A DNA stretch of 64,000 nucleotides from Geodermatophilus amargosae. GTDB taxonomy: Bacteria; Actinomycetota; Actinomycetes; Mycobacteriales; Geodermatophilaceae. Under the pieces are notes generated by a model, which did no database searches, was not told where the DNA came from, and saw only the letters and a program-made list of their open reading frames with translations. The stretch is taken from assembly GCF_900116515.1 (NCBI RefSeq), contig NZ_FPBA01000004.1, forward strand, positions 269,352-333,351. Reading direction: 5' to 3'. Below, in pieces: positions 11,272 to 22,013 of the stretch (its first letter is position 1; each line of letters opens with the position of its first letter). Both the position numbers and the translations under genes were made by a program.

Positions 11272-13152
11272 TCATTCGTCCGGCGTACCGAAGGTCGAGG
11301 AGGGCTCGTCGAGCGCAGTGTCCGTGCGGCCGGTGACGATCCGGAAGATGTCCTCGACAGGGAGCTTCGGCGTTCCGTCAGCGAACACGAGCCCGTTGGT
11401 CTCCTGCCCGGTGTCCATGAACTGCGTGTAGCAGAATCCGACGATGTCGCTGCTGGCCCGGAGCGCCTCGAAGAGCCCTGCGAGACGGCCGGCGTACTCG
11501 TCCGTCGACTCGACCTGGTCGTAGCCCCAGGACTCCTCCTGCTGCGAGAGCGAGATGCCGCCGAACTCCGTGATCATCAACGGAGCCCGGCCGTCGAGGA
11601 ATCGTTGTCGTTGCGCGTCGTTCAGGATCGGCCGTCGCCCCTGCGGGCCGTGCCCGGTCAGGACTGCGCGGAGGGCCGCCTGGTTGTCGAGGTAGCGGGC
11701 GCGTAGCCGGTCGGGGTCGACGGTGTAGTCGTGCAGCCCGAGGATGTCGCTGTCCACGTGCTCCCACCCCTCGTTGGAGACGGCGGGACGGCTCGGGTCC
11801 AGGGCCCGCGTCAGGCTCACGAGGGACTGCGAGAACTGCTGCTGAGCCGGGACCGTGGCGATGTCCTGCACTCCCCAGCTCTCGTTGACGGGGACCCACA
11901 CCACGACCGAGGGGTGGCTGCGGTAGCGGCGGACGATCTCCATCCACTCGGAGGTGAGCAGGGCGATCGCACTCACCGAGAACTCGTAGGCCCCGGCCGT
12001 CTCGCCCCATACCAGCAGACCGAGCCGGTCAGCCCAGAAGAGGAATCTCGGGTCCTCGGCCTTCTGGTGGATGCGGACCGCGTTGAACCCCATCGCCTTG
12101 ATCAATTCCACTTCGGCGCGCAACTCGTCGTTGCCGCGCGAAGCGAGGTGGGTCTCAGGCCGGTAGCCCTGGTTGAGCACGGACCGCGTGTAGTAGGGCT
12201 GCCCGTTCAGGTTGAAGGAGCCTTCGCCGACCGACACCTCCCGCAGACCCAGGTAGCTGGCCACCGTGTCGACCGGCTGCCCGGAGTCGCGGTCGCGCAG
12301 CACCACCTCCGCGTCGACGAGGTGGGGATGCTCCGGGGCCCACAACAGACGCGCGCGGTCCTGACCGTTGCGCACCGCCGGTACGGCGATGTCGATCTGG
12401 GTGACCGCCTGCCGTACCACGCACGTGGCCTCCCCCAGGACCTCCTCGCCGAGGCTCAGCGTGACCTCCAGCTCGAGCGGAGTGGCCGGCGTGGCGGCCA
12501 GCGTGACCTCCCCACGGACCACGGCGGACGACGCGTAGAAGGTCCACGCGACGTCGACGACCGCTGGGACCGGGACCGTCTCGAGCCAGACCGGTTGCCA
12601 GATGCCGGTCGTGCGCTCGTACCAGATGCTGTGCGGCTTCTCTCTCCAGTCCTGCTTGCCGCGGGGCTGGTGGAGGGCGTGGGGGTCGTCCTCGGCCCGG
12701 ACCACGAGGACGTGCTCCTCCGGACCCTGATCCTGGCTGGTCGCCAGCGCGTCGGTGACGTCGGCGGTGAAGGGCGTCTGGCCACCGACGTGCTCGGCGA
12801 CCAGCTGTCCGTCGAACCAGACCTGGGCGCTGTGGTCGACGGCACCGAAGTGCACGAGGACCCGACGTGCGTCACCGCCGTCTCCGGCGAGGACGTCGTG
12901 CGGAATGACCCGGCGGTACCAGACGACAGGGTGGAACTCACGAGCCCCCACCCCTGAGGCGGGCGACTCCGGGGGGTACGGAACCTGGATGCTCCGCTCG
13001 AACGCTTCGGCGCTCGAGGGGTGGAACCACCGCGAAGCAATCCCCTCGCGGGCGTCGTCGTGAGCGAACTGCCAGGTGCCGTCAAGGCTGGTCCACGCCT
13101 CCCGGCACATCAGGGGTCGGGGATGGGAACCGTCCTGCTGCGTCGCCTTCAC
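11272..13152 (-). CDS. Glycoside hydrolase family 2 protein
   Basis: A 626-aa cytosolic GH2 enzyme of beta-galactosidase, beta-glucuronidase or beta-mannosidase type. It has an N-terminal jelly roll (about 20-190), an immunoglobulin-like domain (to about 300) and a TIM barrel. The predicted acid/base is Glu424 in PVNESWG and the nucleophile Glu529 in MITEFGG. No signal peptide is present, so it should act on imported oligosaccharides. The GTG start has GGAGGAG 8 bp upstream. The gene is divergent from the solute-binding protein gene, with a shared 190-bp control region. Exact linkage specificity cannot be read from the sequence; nearby galT favours a galactoside. Confidence 0.9.
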   Translation of the reverse strand: MKATQQDGSHPRPLMCREAWTSLDGTWQFAHDDAREGIASRWFHPSSAEAFERSIQVPYPPESPASGVGAREFHPVVWYRRVIPHDVLAGDGGDARRVLVHFGAVDHSAQVWFDGQLVAEHVGGQTPFTADVTDALATSQDQGPEEHVLVVRAEDDPHALHQPRGKQDWREKPHSIWYERTTGIWQPVWLETVPVPAVVDVAWTFYASSAVVRGEVTLAATPATPLELEVTLSLGEEVLGEATCVVRQAVTQIDIAVPAVRNGQDRARLLWAPEHPHLVDAEVVLRDRDSGQPVDTVASYLGLREVSVGEGSFNLNGQPYYTRSVLNQGYRPETHLASRGNDELRAEVELIKAMGFNAVRIHQKAEDPRFLFWADRLGLLVWGETAGAYEFSVSAIALLTSEWMEIVRRYRSHPSVVVWVPVNESWGVQDIATVPAQQQFSQSLVSLTRALDPSRPAVSNEGWEHVDSDILGLHDYTVDPDRLRARYLDNQAALRAVLTGHGPQGRRPILNDAQRQRFLDGRAPLMITEFGGISLSQQEESWGYDQVESTDEYAGRLAGLFEALRASSDIVGFCYTQFMDTGQETNGLVFADGTPKLPVEDIFRIVTGRTDTALDEPSSTFGTPDE

Positions 13153-13344
13153 GAGCGGGCTCCTCCGTTGCGTCGACGAGCAGTCGCCTTCACCTGGCCC
13201 GCATCAGCGCACACGAGGAAAACCTTAGAGGCCCGATGTCTGGGTCACGCGTCTCACTCAACGACGAGTGCCGAGTTGCCGTCGATATACAGCCGTGTGA
13301 CAGTCATCGGGTTCGGCTTATCGCGCCAGACTGGATGTCCCCTC
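13153..13344. promoter_or_regulatory. Divergent control region between GH2 and sugar-importer genes
   Basis: The 192 bp between two divergent starts must hold both promoters. It is visibly richer in A and T than its neighbours, with stretches such as GAAAACCTTA and GATATACAG. No regulator gene is adjacent and I could not define an operator. Confidence 0.4.
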
Positions 13345-14673
13345 ATGACTCAGCTCTCGCGTCGCCAGTTCCTTGCCGCGGGGGGCAGTGTCTCGCTCGC
13401 CGTCGCGATGTCGGGGTGCTCCACACCGATCGGGAGCAGCCTCACCGGGGCCCAGCCGAGCACGGCCGACGTCATCTTCTGGCACCTGTTCGGCGGCGGC
13501 GACGGCGAGAACATGGCGACCATGATCGAGACCTATCGCGAGTCGTCCGGCACGTCGGTCGAGTCCTCGCTGCTCTCCTGGGGCAACCCCTTCTACACCA
13601 AGCTGGCGCTGTCGACGTCGAGCGGCCGCCCGCCCGACGTGACCGTCGCGCACCTGTCCCGGGTGCCCCTCCTGGCGCAGGCCGAACTGCTCGAGCCCGT
13701 CGCGGACCAGTTCGCCGCCGCGGGGATCACCGAGGACAAGTTCACACCGGCCGCCTGGGAGAAGGCCACGGTGGACGGCACCACGTACGCGGTGCCGATC
13801 GACACCCACCCGTTCGTGCTGTACTACAACACCGAGCTGGCGGCGCAGGCCGGCCTGCTCGACGAGACCGGCGAGAACCTCAAGCCCATGAGGAACAGCG
13901 ACGACTTCGTCGCCACCCTCCAGGCGATGAAGGACTCGACCGGTAGCGAGTACGCGGCGGTCGCGTCGATCACGGTGGACCCCTCGACCTGCTGGCGCCT
14001 CCTCCTGATGACCTACTCCGGTCTGGCCGGACCGATCGTCGAGGACCTCGGCACCCGGGTCACGATCGACCGCGCCGCGATGGAGGAGTCCTTCGCCTTC
14101 CTCCAGAGCCTCACCGGGGACCTGGGACTGATGCCACGCACCGCCACGTCGACGACGTCGTCGACCCTCTTCAGTAACGGCGAGGTCGGCTTCCTCTTCG
14201 ACGGCGTGTGGCAGATCCCGACGTACCGGGACGTCGAGGGTCTCGACTTCAACGTCGTGCCCTTCCCCGCCCTCCTCGGCCCCGAGCCGGTCGCCTACGC
14301 CGACTCGCACGCACTGGTCGTCCCGGCGAGTCCCGGACGCTCCGACGAGCGGACGGCGAACGCCGTGCGCTTCGTCCAGGGCCTGCTGGACCAGAGCTCG
14401 ACCTGGGCGGACGGCGGGCACGTCCCCGCCTGGTTACCGGTGCAGGAGAGCGAGGAGTTCCTCGAGCTCCAGCCGCAGAGCAACTACACGGAGGCGGCCT
14501 TCAACGCGGTGTACGACCCGCCGGGTTGGTACACCGGAGCGGGCTCGGACTTCCAGACCGCCATGGGCTCCGTCGTCGCCAGCGTGCTCACCGGGGCCAC
14601 CGACCCCGCGGGTGGCGTCGCCGCCCTGACCAGCAGCCTGCAGACGTTCTCCACCGCCCGGCCACCCGTGTAG
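13345..14673 (+). CDS. Sugar ABC transporter substrate-binding lipoprotein
   Basis: A 442-aa extracellular binding protein of the MalE/UgpB cluster. The N-terminus carries a twin-arginine signal (SRRQFLAAGG) followed by a lipobox ending in SGC (Cys about residue 26), so it is probably exported folded and lipid-anchored. The body has the family pattern FWHLFGGGDGENM near the start and YYNTELAAQAG around residue 165. I chose the ATG at 13345 because the upstream open frame has no family match and the Tat motif lies right after it. It is the first gene of an importer operon with two permeases, 15 bp before the first. The ligand is unknown. Confidence 0.92.
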   Translation: MTQLSRRQFLAAGGSVSLAVAMSGCSTPIGSSLTGAQPSTADVIFWHLFGGGDGENMATMIETYRESSGTSVESSLLSWGNPFYTKLALSTSSGRPPDVTVAHLSRVPLLAQAELLEPVADQFAAAGITEDKFTPAAWEKATVDGTTYAVPIDTHPFVLYYNTELAAQAGLLDETGENLKPMRNSDDFVATLQAMKDSTGSEYAAVASITVDPSTCWRLLLMTYSGLAGPIVEDLGTRVTIDRAAMEESFAFLQSLTGDLGLMPRTATSTTSSTLFSNGEVGFLFDGVWQIPTYRDVEGLDFNVVPFPALLGPEPVAYADSHALVVPASPGRSDERTANAVRFVQGLLDQSSTWADGGHVPAWLPVQESEEFLELQPQSNYTEAAFNAVYDPPGWYTGAGSDFQTAMGSVVASVLTGATDPAGGVAALTSSLQTFSTARPPV

Positions 14674-14688
14674 GACGGAGACCGCGCC

Positions 14689-15639
14689 ATGACCGCCACC
14701 GCTCTCCCCGCGCCCAGGACAGGGGTCGAGGTCGGGGACCGCGCCGCGACCGCGGGGAGGCCCCCGCGGTCGGAGAACCGGGCGGGCTGGCTGTTCGCCA
14801 CCCCGTTCCTGGCCCTCTACCTCGCCTTCCTCATCGGCCCGGTCGTCATCGGCCTGCTGATCAGCCTCTTCAACACCACGACCGTGAGATCCGGCATCGG
14901 CAGCTGGGTCGGCTTCTCGAACTACGCCGACGTCCTGACCAACGCCGACTTCTGGGCCTCGATGTGGCACTCGGCGCTGTTCACGCTGCTGACCACACCG
15001 ATCCTGGTGCTGCTGCCGCTGCTGTTCGCCGTCCTCGTCTCGCGCCTGGCCCGCGGCCAGTGGTTCTACCGGCTCGCCTTCTTCGCCCCGTACGTCGTGC
15101 CCTCGGCCGCGGTGTGCCTGATCTTCGCGTTCATGTACACGCCCGAGACCGGGCTCATCACCAACGCCTTCGGCTGGTTCGGGCTGACCGCCCCCGACTT
15201 CTTCGGCAGCACCTCGGGTGCCTGGTTCGCCGTGGTCCTGCTCACCGTGTGGTGGACGTTCGGCTTCAACTTCATCCTCTACACCGCGGCCATCCAGGAG
15301 ATCTCGGAGGAGGTCTACGAGGCGGCGGCGCTCGACGGCGCCGGGCCGTGGCAGCAGATCCGGATGATCACCGTCCCCATCCTGCGCCCGACCATCGGCC
15401 TGGTGCTGATCCTGCAGGTCCTCTCGTCCCTGAAGGTGTTCGACCAGATCTACATCCTGCTGACCGGCGGCCCGAACTACACGACGCGTCCGGTCATCCA
15501 GTACATCTTCGACACCGGGTTCTCGGCCTATCGGGGCGGCTATGCGGCCGCCGCGACGATGGTCTACTTCGTGGTCCTGGTCCTCGTCAGCGTCGGCTGG
15601 TTCCTGGTCCGGCGGCGCAACAACTCCGCGAACACCTGA
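14689..15639 (+). CDS. Sugar ABC transporter permease (MalF-type)
   Basis: A 316-aa inner-membrane permease with six predicted helices. The EAA loop that contacts the ATPase is visible as EAAALDGAGPWQQIRMITVPIL (about residues 205-225). GGACGGAG precedes the ATG. It is the second gene of the importer operon and pairs with the permease 13 bp downstream. Length and topology are normal for the MalF/UgpA group without the extra periplasmic domain. Confidence 0.92.
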   Translation: MTATALPAPRTGVEVGDRAATAGRPPRSENRAGWLFATPFLALYLAFLIGPVVIGLLISLFNTTTVRSGIGSWVGFSNYADVLTNADFWASMWHSALFTLLTTPILVLLPLLFAVLVSRLARGQWFYRLAFFAPYVVPSAAVCLIFAFMYTPETGLITNAFGWFGLTAPDFFGSTSGAWFAVVLLTVWWTFGFNFILYTAAIQEISEEVYEAAALDGAGPWQQIRMITVPILRPTIGLVLILQVLSSLKVFDQIYILLTGGPNYTTRPVIQYIFDTGFSAYRGGYAAAATMVYFVVLVLVSVGWFLVRRRNNSANT

Positions 15640-15652
15640 GGGAGCTCGGACG

Positions 15653-16552
15653 ATGGCGACAGCCGTGGCCGCGCCTGCGGCCGACACCGATCGTTCCGGC
15701 ACCCGGCGCTCGCGCCGGGGTGGCGAGCAGGACCGGAGCGGGAGGCTCTTCAACCGGCTCGCCGCCACGTGTATGACGCTCTTCGCGCTCATCTGGCTGG
15801 TCCCGTTCCTGTGGGCGCTGATCACGTCGCTGCGGCCCAACGAGGAGATCGCCGCGAACCCCACGAACCCGTGGGGGAGCAACTGGAACCTCGACGCGTA
15901 CAGCTACGCGTGGAACTCGAGCCCGCTGGGCTGGTGGTACGTCAACAGCTTCATCATCTCCTCCCTCACGGTCGTCTTCACCGTGGTGGTCTGCTCGATG
16001 GCCGCCTTCGCCCTGGTCAACCTCAACTTCCGCGGGAAGTACGTCCTGTTCGGGCTGATCCTGGCCGGCCTGATGGTGCCCGTCGAGGCGCTCGTCCTGC
16101 CGCAGTTCCTGGAGTTCCGCGCCATCGGCCTGCTGGGGACCTACTGGGCGGTCATCCTGCCCTCGGTCGCCCTCCCCGTGGCCCTGTTCGTCTTCCACTC
16201 GTTCATCAAGGCCATCCCGGTGGCCCTCATCGAGGCCGCCCGGCTCGACGGTGCCAGCTGGTGGCGGATCTATTCCCAGATCGCCATGCCGCTGTCCCGG
16301 CCGGCGATCTCCGCGGTGGCGATCCTGACGTTCATCACGTCCTGGAACGCCTTCCTCTGGCCGCTGCTGGTCCTCACCCAGACCAAGTCGCAGACCATCC
16401 CGGTCGGGCTCAGCAGCCTGGTCGGCGGTTCAGCGATCCAGTACGCCGAGACCATGGCCTCCGCCGTCCTCGGCATCCTGCCGCTGCTCGCCGTCTTCCT
16501 GGTCCTTCAGCGCCAGATCGCCCAAGGGGTTGCCAACACCGGCATCAAGTAG
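15653..16552 (+). CDS. Sugar ABC transporter permease (MalG-type)
   Basis: A 299-aa permease with six predicted helices and an EAA loop (EAARLDGASWWRIYSQIAMP). It ends GVANTGIK, close to the usual MalG/UgpE C-terminal GxTxGAVK pattern. A GGGAG lies 10 bp before the ATG at 15653. It forms a heterodimer with the preceding permease by family knowledge. No ATPase follows in the operon; the two candidates lie at 9852 and 16955 on the other strand. Confidence 0.92.
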   Translation: MATAVAAPAADTDRSGTRRSRRGGEQDRSGRLFNRLAATCMTLFALIWLVPFLWALITSLRPNEEIAANPTNPWGSNWNLDAYSYAWNSSPLGWWYVNSFIISSLTVVFTVVVCSMAAFALVNLNFRGKYVLFGLILAGLMVPVEALVLPQFLEFRAIGLLGTYWAVILPSVALPVALFVFHSFIKAIPVALIEAARLDGASWWRIYSQIAMPLSRPAISAVAILTFITSWNAFLWPLLVLTQTKSQTIPVGLSSLVGGSAIQYAETMASAVLGILPLLAVFLVLQRQIAQGVANTGIK

Positions 16553-16954
16553 CACCAAAGACGTCCTTCTCGAGGCGGCCCCGCGGAACGCCATCGCGGA
16601 GCTGGCGGCCGTGCGCGTAGGGCTTGGTGCTGCGCCGCCGGGTCATCGTGGAGGAGGCCGTCACCGAGGTCGACGGCGCCCGCCGCGCCGGCTACTGGGG
16701 CCCCCGATGCGGATCGGGGCCTGACCAGAGGTCCCGTCGTGGAGCCACGGTCACCTCGCAGCTGAGTCCTGCCCCCGCCATTCCCTCCGAATCCGGGAAG
16801 CAAGATCGCCGCACGGCTCGATGCCTCGAGAAAGGCGGCTCTTGATCCAGCCCGACAGCATGGGGGCACGCCGCTCTCACGGCGTCCAGGGATCGCGCCA
16901 CACCCGTACGGCCATCACAGGAGCCGTCACTGTGAGGCTGAACAGGCGCGGGCG
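16553..16954. other. Gene-free spacer between convergent genes
   Basis: About 400 bp between the convergent permease and ATPase genes with no recognisable gene. A perfect 7-bp inverted repeat CCCCGAT and ATCGGGG with a 4-bp loop (16702-16719) could act as a weak bidirectional terminator, but it lacks a T tract. Some of the rest reads as short coding-like fragments that I could not assign. Confidence 0.45.
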
Positions 16955-18079
<1,125 letters not shown>

Positions 18080-18185
18080 GACGTGTCCTCCCTCAGCGGC
18101 CGAACGAGGCCGGGTTGGTCCTAGCTGGTGCAGCCGTGGCGTCCCAGGCGGAACGCAGATCGCTTCGGAGCGACGCGGAGAGTGC

Positions 18186-18830
18186 TCATGCTGGAGCGTT
18201 GTCGGGAACGACCACGTCGAGGAAGCGCCGCCCGACCGAGGCGATGACGTCTGCCCCGAGGAGGCCCGAACGTCGGCGTTGAACATCTCGACCTGTATGT
18301 TGCCCCGGTATCCGGCCGCGTCGACAACGTGGCGAATGGCGGGAAGTCGATGCTGCCGTCGCCGATGCAGCCGCGGGCCAGGAGGACGTCGGCTCGGAGC
18401 GGCAGAGTCCAGTCGCGCACCGGGAAGGACGCGATGCGCGACCCGGCCCGCTCAATCAAACGCCAGACGTCCGGATCCCACCAGACGCGGACGGTGTCGA
18501 CGACCACCCCGACCTGCTCCTGCGGGAACTCCTCCGCCAGGTCCGATGCCTGACCCGGGGGCGAGAGCACACTCCGGTCGGCGCAGTCCATAGGATGCAG
18601 CGCCTCCAGGGCGAGCCGGACTTTGGTCGACAGCGTAGGGGGCGAGTTCGCCGAGCGCATCCCGGACCCGATCCGGGGCCCCGCGCAGGTCGCGGGAACT
18701 CGTCGGCAGACCGCCGACGACCATCACGAGGCACTCGGCCTGGAGCGTGGCCGCCTCGTCGATCGCCCGCCGGTTGTCGTCCAGCACCCCTGGGGAACAC
18801 CCGAACCTGGGGCGGTGCGCCTTCGTCGGT
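18186..18830 (-). pseudogene. Frameshifted sugar isomerase/epimerase (xylose-isomerase-like TIM barrel)
   Basis: Pieces of one TIM-barrel sugar phosphate isomerase/epimerase occur in order in different minus-strand frames: [18 protein letters not shown], then LALEALHPMDCADRSV and VGVVVDTVRVWWDPD, then VEMFNADV, then ADVIASVGRRFLDVV. At least three frameshifts separate them, and the N-terminal third is missing. The order of motifs is that of the intact family, so this is a decayed gene, not noise. The 5' end is cut where a plus-strand dehydrogenase remnant begins near 18810. No product is expected. Confidence 0.75.
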
Positions 18831-19035
18831 GAGGGCGGCCCGATCTCGTTGCCGGTGTCCGAGCTGCTGATCCACGAGCAGGTCACGCTGCACGGCTCCT
18901 GGGCGACCTCCCTGCGGCACACGGAGGAGTTGCTCGAGCACCTGGTGCGGTGGAGCCTGCACCCCGAGCGCATCGTCACCCACCGGTTCACCCTCGACCA
19001 GGCCGATGAGGCCCACCGCGTCGGCGACAGAGGCG
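18810..19035 (+). pseudogene. C-terminal remnant of a zinc-dependent alcohol/polyol dehydrogenase
   Basis: About 75 codons match the C-terminal end of medium-chain zinc dehydrogenases: [39 protein letters not shown], then [15 protein letters not shown]. The catalytic and Rossmann domains are absent. The upstream end abuts the isomerase pseudogene on the other strand, pointing to a deletion or rearrangement joining two once-separate genes. It lies just ahead of galT, so the original gene may have belonged to the same sugar pathway. Confidence 0.65.
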
Positions 19036-19068
19036 CCGCACACCGCGCCAGTCCGTGGGAGGTAGGTA

Positions 19069-20082
19069 GTGTTCACCGCATCGCACCGCCGGCTCAACCG
19101 GCTCACCGGTGAGTGGGTCCTGGTGTCCCCGCACCGCACCGCCCGGCCGTGGCAGGGGCAGGTGGAGGAGGTGGCGGCCGACCAACGGCCGACCTACGAC
19201 CCGGCCTGCTATCTCTGCCCGGGCAACGGGCGGGCCGGCGGGGCGCGTACTCCCGAGTACGACTCCACCTACGTGTTCGACAACGACTTCGCCGCGCTGA
19301 CACCGGATGTGGCCCCGGAGGAGGACGACCGCAAAGGCCTGCTGATCGCGCAGAGCGAGCGCGGGATCTGCCGCGTGGTGTGCTTCTCGCCGCGGCACGA
19401 CCTGACGCTGGGGCAGATGCCGGCCGAGGCGATCCGCACGGTGGTCGACACCTGGGCCGACCAGTACCTCGAGCTCGGCAGCCTCGACTGGGTCCGCCAC
19501 GTGCAGATCTTCGAGAACCGCGGCGCGATGATGGGGGCGTCCAACCCCCATCCGCACGGTCAGATCTGGGCCAACGAGCGGCTGCCCAATGAGCCGGCGA
19601 AGGAACTCGCCCAGCAGCGTGCCCGCGCCGACAGCGGCGGATGCTTGCTCTGTGACTACCTCGACGTCGAACTGAACGACGGCGAGCGCATCGTGACCGG
19701 CAACGAGCACTTCACCGCGCTCGTGCCGTTCTGGGCGGTCTGGCCGTTCGAGACCCTCGTTCTACCCCGTGCCCACGCCGGCGCCCTGCCCGACCTCGGC
19801 CCCGACCAGCGCGACGGGCTGGCCGACATCCTGCGGCGCCTGACCCGCCGCTACGACCGGCTCTTCGGTGTCACGTTCCCGTACTCGATGGGCCTGCACC
19901 AGCAGCCCACCGACGGCGACCCGCACCGCGAGTGGCATCTGCACGCGCACTTCTACCCACCGTTGCTGCGCTCGGCGACGGTCCGCAAGTTCATGGTCGG
20001 CTACGAGCTGCTCGGCCAGCCCCAACGCGACATCACCCCGGAGACCGCCGCGCAGCGGCTGCGCGAGCTGCCGGAGGACTGA
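19069..20082 (+). CDS. galT: Galactose-1-phosphate uridylyltransferase
   Basis: A 337-aa type I GalT of the HIT superfamily. It transfers UMP between UDP-glucose and galactose-1-phosphate in the Leloir pathway. The active-site motif NPHPHGQIW (about residues 160-168) has the nucleophilic His, and a zinc-type CYLC pair sits near residue 44. The downstream HLHAHFYPP motif is also present. The GTG start has GGAGGTAG upstream. It appears intact, but galK, 5 bp downstream, is broken, so galactose-1-phosphate would need another source. Confidence 0.93.
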   Translation: MFTASHRRLNRLTGEWVLVSPHRTARPWQGQVEEVAADQRPTYDPACYLCPGNGRAGGARTPEYDSTYVFDNDFAALTPDVAPEEDDRKGLLIAQSERGICRVVCFSPRHDLTLGQMPAEAIRTVVDTWADQYLELGSLDWVRHVQIFENRGAMMGASNPHPHGQIWANERLPNEPAKELAQQRARADSGGCLLCDYLDVELNDGERIVTGNEHFTALVPFWAVWPFETLVLPRAHAGALPDLGPDQRDGLADILRRLTRRYDRLFGVTFPYSMGLHQQPTDGDPHREWHLHAHFYPPLLRSATVRKFMVGYELLGQPQRDITPETAAQRLRELPED

Positions 20083-20087
20083 GACCG

Positions 20088-20444
20088 ATGGGCCGCGAGG
20101 ACCTCAGCACCGAGGAGCTGCGCACCCCGGTTGAGCGGGCCTTCGACGCGCCACCAGAGCTGGTGGTGCGCTCGCCGGGTCGGGTGGACCTGATCGGCGA
20201 GCACACCGACTACAAAGACGGATTCACGCTGCCGGTCGCCCTGGACCTGGGCACCGACGTCGCAGTCCGGCGTCGCCCCGGCGGGCTGCTGCGGACCGTC
20301 GCACGCGAGCTGGACGCCACCGACACCTGGCCGATCGACGCCCTGCGCCCGGCCGAGGGGTCGGAGTGGGCCCGCTGAGTCGCCGGGGCCGCGGCGCTCC
20401 TGCGCGAGAGCCGCGGCAACCTGCCCGGCGCCGGCCGCGGGTGA
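20088..20444 (+). pseudogene. galK: Galactokinase, nonsense-mutated and truncated
   Basis: The frame opens normally with the GHMP galactokinase signature SPGRVDLIGEHTDYKDGF (about residues 29-46). At 20376-20378 a TGA interrupts the protein after EWAR; the same frame then continues with VAGAAALLRESRGNLPGA, which still looks like galactokinase, so the stop is a point change. After a second stop at 20442 the remaining two thirds of the kinase, including the ATP-binding and catalytic Asp regions, are absent. It is translationally coupled to galT. Loss of function is clear. Confidence 0.88.
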
Positions 20445-20620
20445 CTCGTCGCCGGCGTTCGGCGGCCAGTAGCCCCGACGCGAAGTGCACGGGCTCCTCG
20501 GTGACCGGGAGCACGGCGGTGCCGGGACAGGATCGGACACCAGGACCTCGGGTGGGAACACGATCTGTGAGAAGACGTCCCTCCTCTCGAGGGCCTGCGC
20601 TCTTTCCGATCATCTCGCCC
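20445..20620 (-). mobile_element. Possible transposase fragment
   Basis: On the minus strand, a short frame reads LPVTEEPVHFASGLLAAERRRR, which resembles the N-terminal region of some actinobacterial IS transposases. It directly follows the point where galK is cut. No terminal inverted repeats or DDE motif can be seen, so this is a weak call. Confidence 0.25.
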
Positions 20621-20925
20621 CCGGCGTGTCCCTGACCTGCCGATCTCCGGCTACTGGGAACGGTTCAGCGGGCCGTCCCGCGGCGACCGCGAGGGTCGTG
20701 AGGCAGATCGCCGCCTCGGGCAGCTGTCTGCCGTGTGCATCTCCTCGACTGTCTCAGCGGCGGCGATGGTGGTGCCGCGGAAGCGCTGAGGCATCAATAG
20801 CGCTACTGCAGAGGCCCGACGAGAGGGCATATGCGTGTCATCGCCGACCATTGCGCGAATACGACCGACAACATGCTGGCGAAGCAGCGAATCGATCAAC
20901 TGAGAGCTGTCATCTGCTAGAGTTG
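20621..20925. other. Spacer upstream of the GH43-like gene
   Basis: About 300 bp of lower-GC sequence with no recognised gene. A TAGAGT hexamer at 20918-20923 could be a -10 element for the following gene, but I see no good -35. Confidence 0.35.
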
Positions 20926-22005
20926 ATGCCCATGCGGGCAGGCAGGGATCACGACTTCGCGGGTCTCCAGATCGACGACTTCTATAGGCCGATCATTCCT
21001 CATCCGGCGCCCGACGTCACAGACCAGGGTGACCCGTATCTGCTGACCGTCCCTCGGTCGTCTGCCAGCAGTTACTCGTACTACCTCTACCATACGGACG
21101 TTTCCCGCGAGGGTGACCGGATCGCCGTCTATGGTAGCCACGACCTGCGGCAGTTCCAGTACCTTGGAAAGGCACTACAAGCGGATGCACCGATGAGCGA
21201 GCATTGGGCTCCTTGCGTCGTGTACGACGCATCGGCCAGGCGATACAACATGTTCTACTCACGGAGCACACCCCACCAGTCGAATGCAGACATCGGGCAG
21301 CGGCTGCGCCGGGCGGTGGCCGACAGGCCGGAAGGGCCGTTCATCGACCAGGGCGAGATGCCCCTTGAGCTGGAGACGGACTTCGCCATCGATGCGGACG
21401 TCTACCAGAGACACGAACAGCAATCGGGTCGCTCAGCACACTTCCTCGCATACGTCGTGGAGTTTTGGAACGAAACACGCGTCGGCGTGGGGATCGTCGA
21501 GGTGAAGCTGAGTCCTGACCTCGCTCGGCCCGTGTCGGCTCCGCGCATCCTCGTCAAGCCCAGCCTGGACGTCCAGATGTATGAGCGCGACCGCTCGATG
21601 CCCTGGCAGGTTGGCAAGCGGGATTGGGCCGGCGGCGAAACGGTCGACTGGCACTGCATCGAGGCGCCCATCGGTGGACTGGTATCTCCGGCCGGCAACC
21701 CCTATTACCTGAATAGTTACGGCAGCTACAAGGATGAATCGTATGCTGTTGGTGCGATCCGCGAAGAGGCGGATGGCAGTTTAACAGATCTAGCAGTGCA
21801 AGGTCATGCCGTGCTGAGAAGTGGCATGCTGCCGGGCATCTCGAGTGCCGGGCATCCCTCAATGGTGACGCCCAACCTGCTGGTCTCGCACGGACGGTTC
21901 AGTCCTGATGGTGAGCGGCAGGCCTTCTTCGTGCCTCTGCTCTGGGACGACGAGGATCGTCCATTCTGCCCGAATCGGGATCAGCTCGCACACATGCTTC
22001 AGTAG
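20926..22005 (+). CDS. GH43-like glycosidase (five-bladed beta-propeller)
   Basis: About 359 aa, no signal peptide. It has the three-acid layout of GH43-type propeller glycosidases: Asp36 in QGDPYLL (base), Asp156 or Asp158 in FAIDADVYQ (pKa modulator) and Glu246 in HCIEAP (acid). Blade motifs HWAPCVVYDASARRYNMFYS also fit. These enzymes remove arabinose, xylose or galactose from side chains; the substrate here is not known. ATG 20926 or 20932 are both possible and the open frame extends further upstream without domain content. Base composition is visibly less GC-rich than the neighbours, which suggests separate acquisition. It abuts the integrase remnant. Confidence 0.75.
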   Translation: MPMRAGRDHDFAGLQIDDFYRPIIPHPAPDVTDQGDPYLLTVPRSSASSYSYYLYHTDVSREGDRIAVYGSHDLRQFQYLGKALQADAPMSEHWAPCVVYDASARRYNMFYSRSTPHQSNADIGQRLRRAVADRPEGPFIDQGEMPLELETDFAIDADVYQRHEQQSGRSAHFLAYVVEFWNETRVGVGIVEVKLSPDLARPVSAPRILVKPSLDVQMYERDRSMPWQVGKRDWAGGETVDWHCIEAPIGGLVSPAGNPYYLNSYGSYKDESYAVGAIREEADGSLTDLAVQGHAVLRSGMLPGISSAGHPSMVTPNLLVSHGRFSPDGERQAFFVPLLWDDEDRPFCPNRDQLAHMLQ

Positions 22006-22013
22006 GAGAAACG

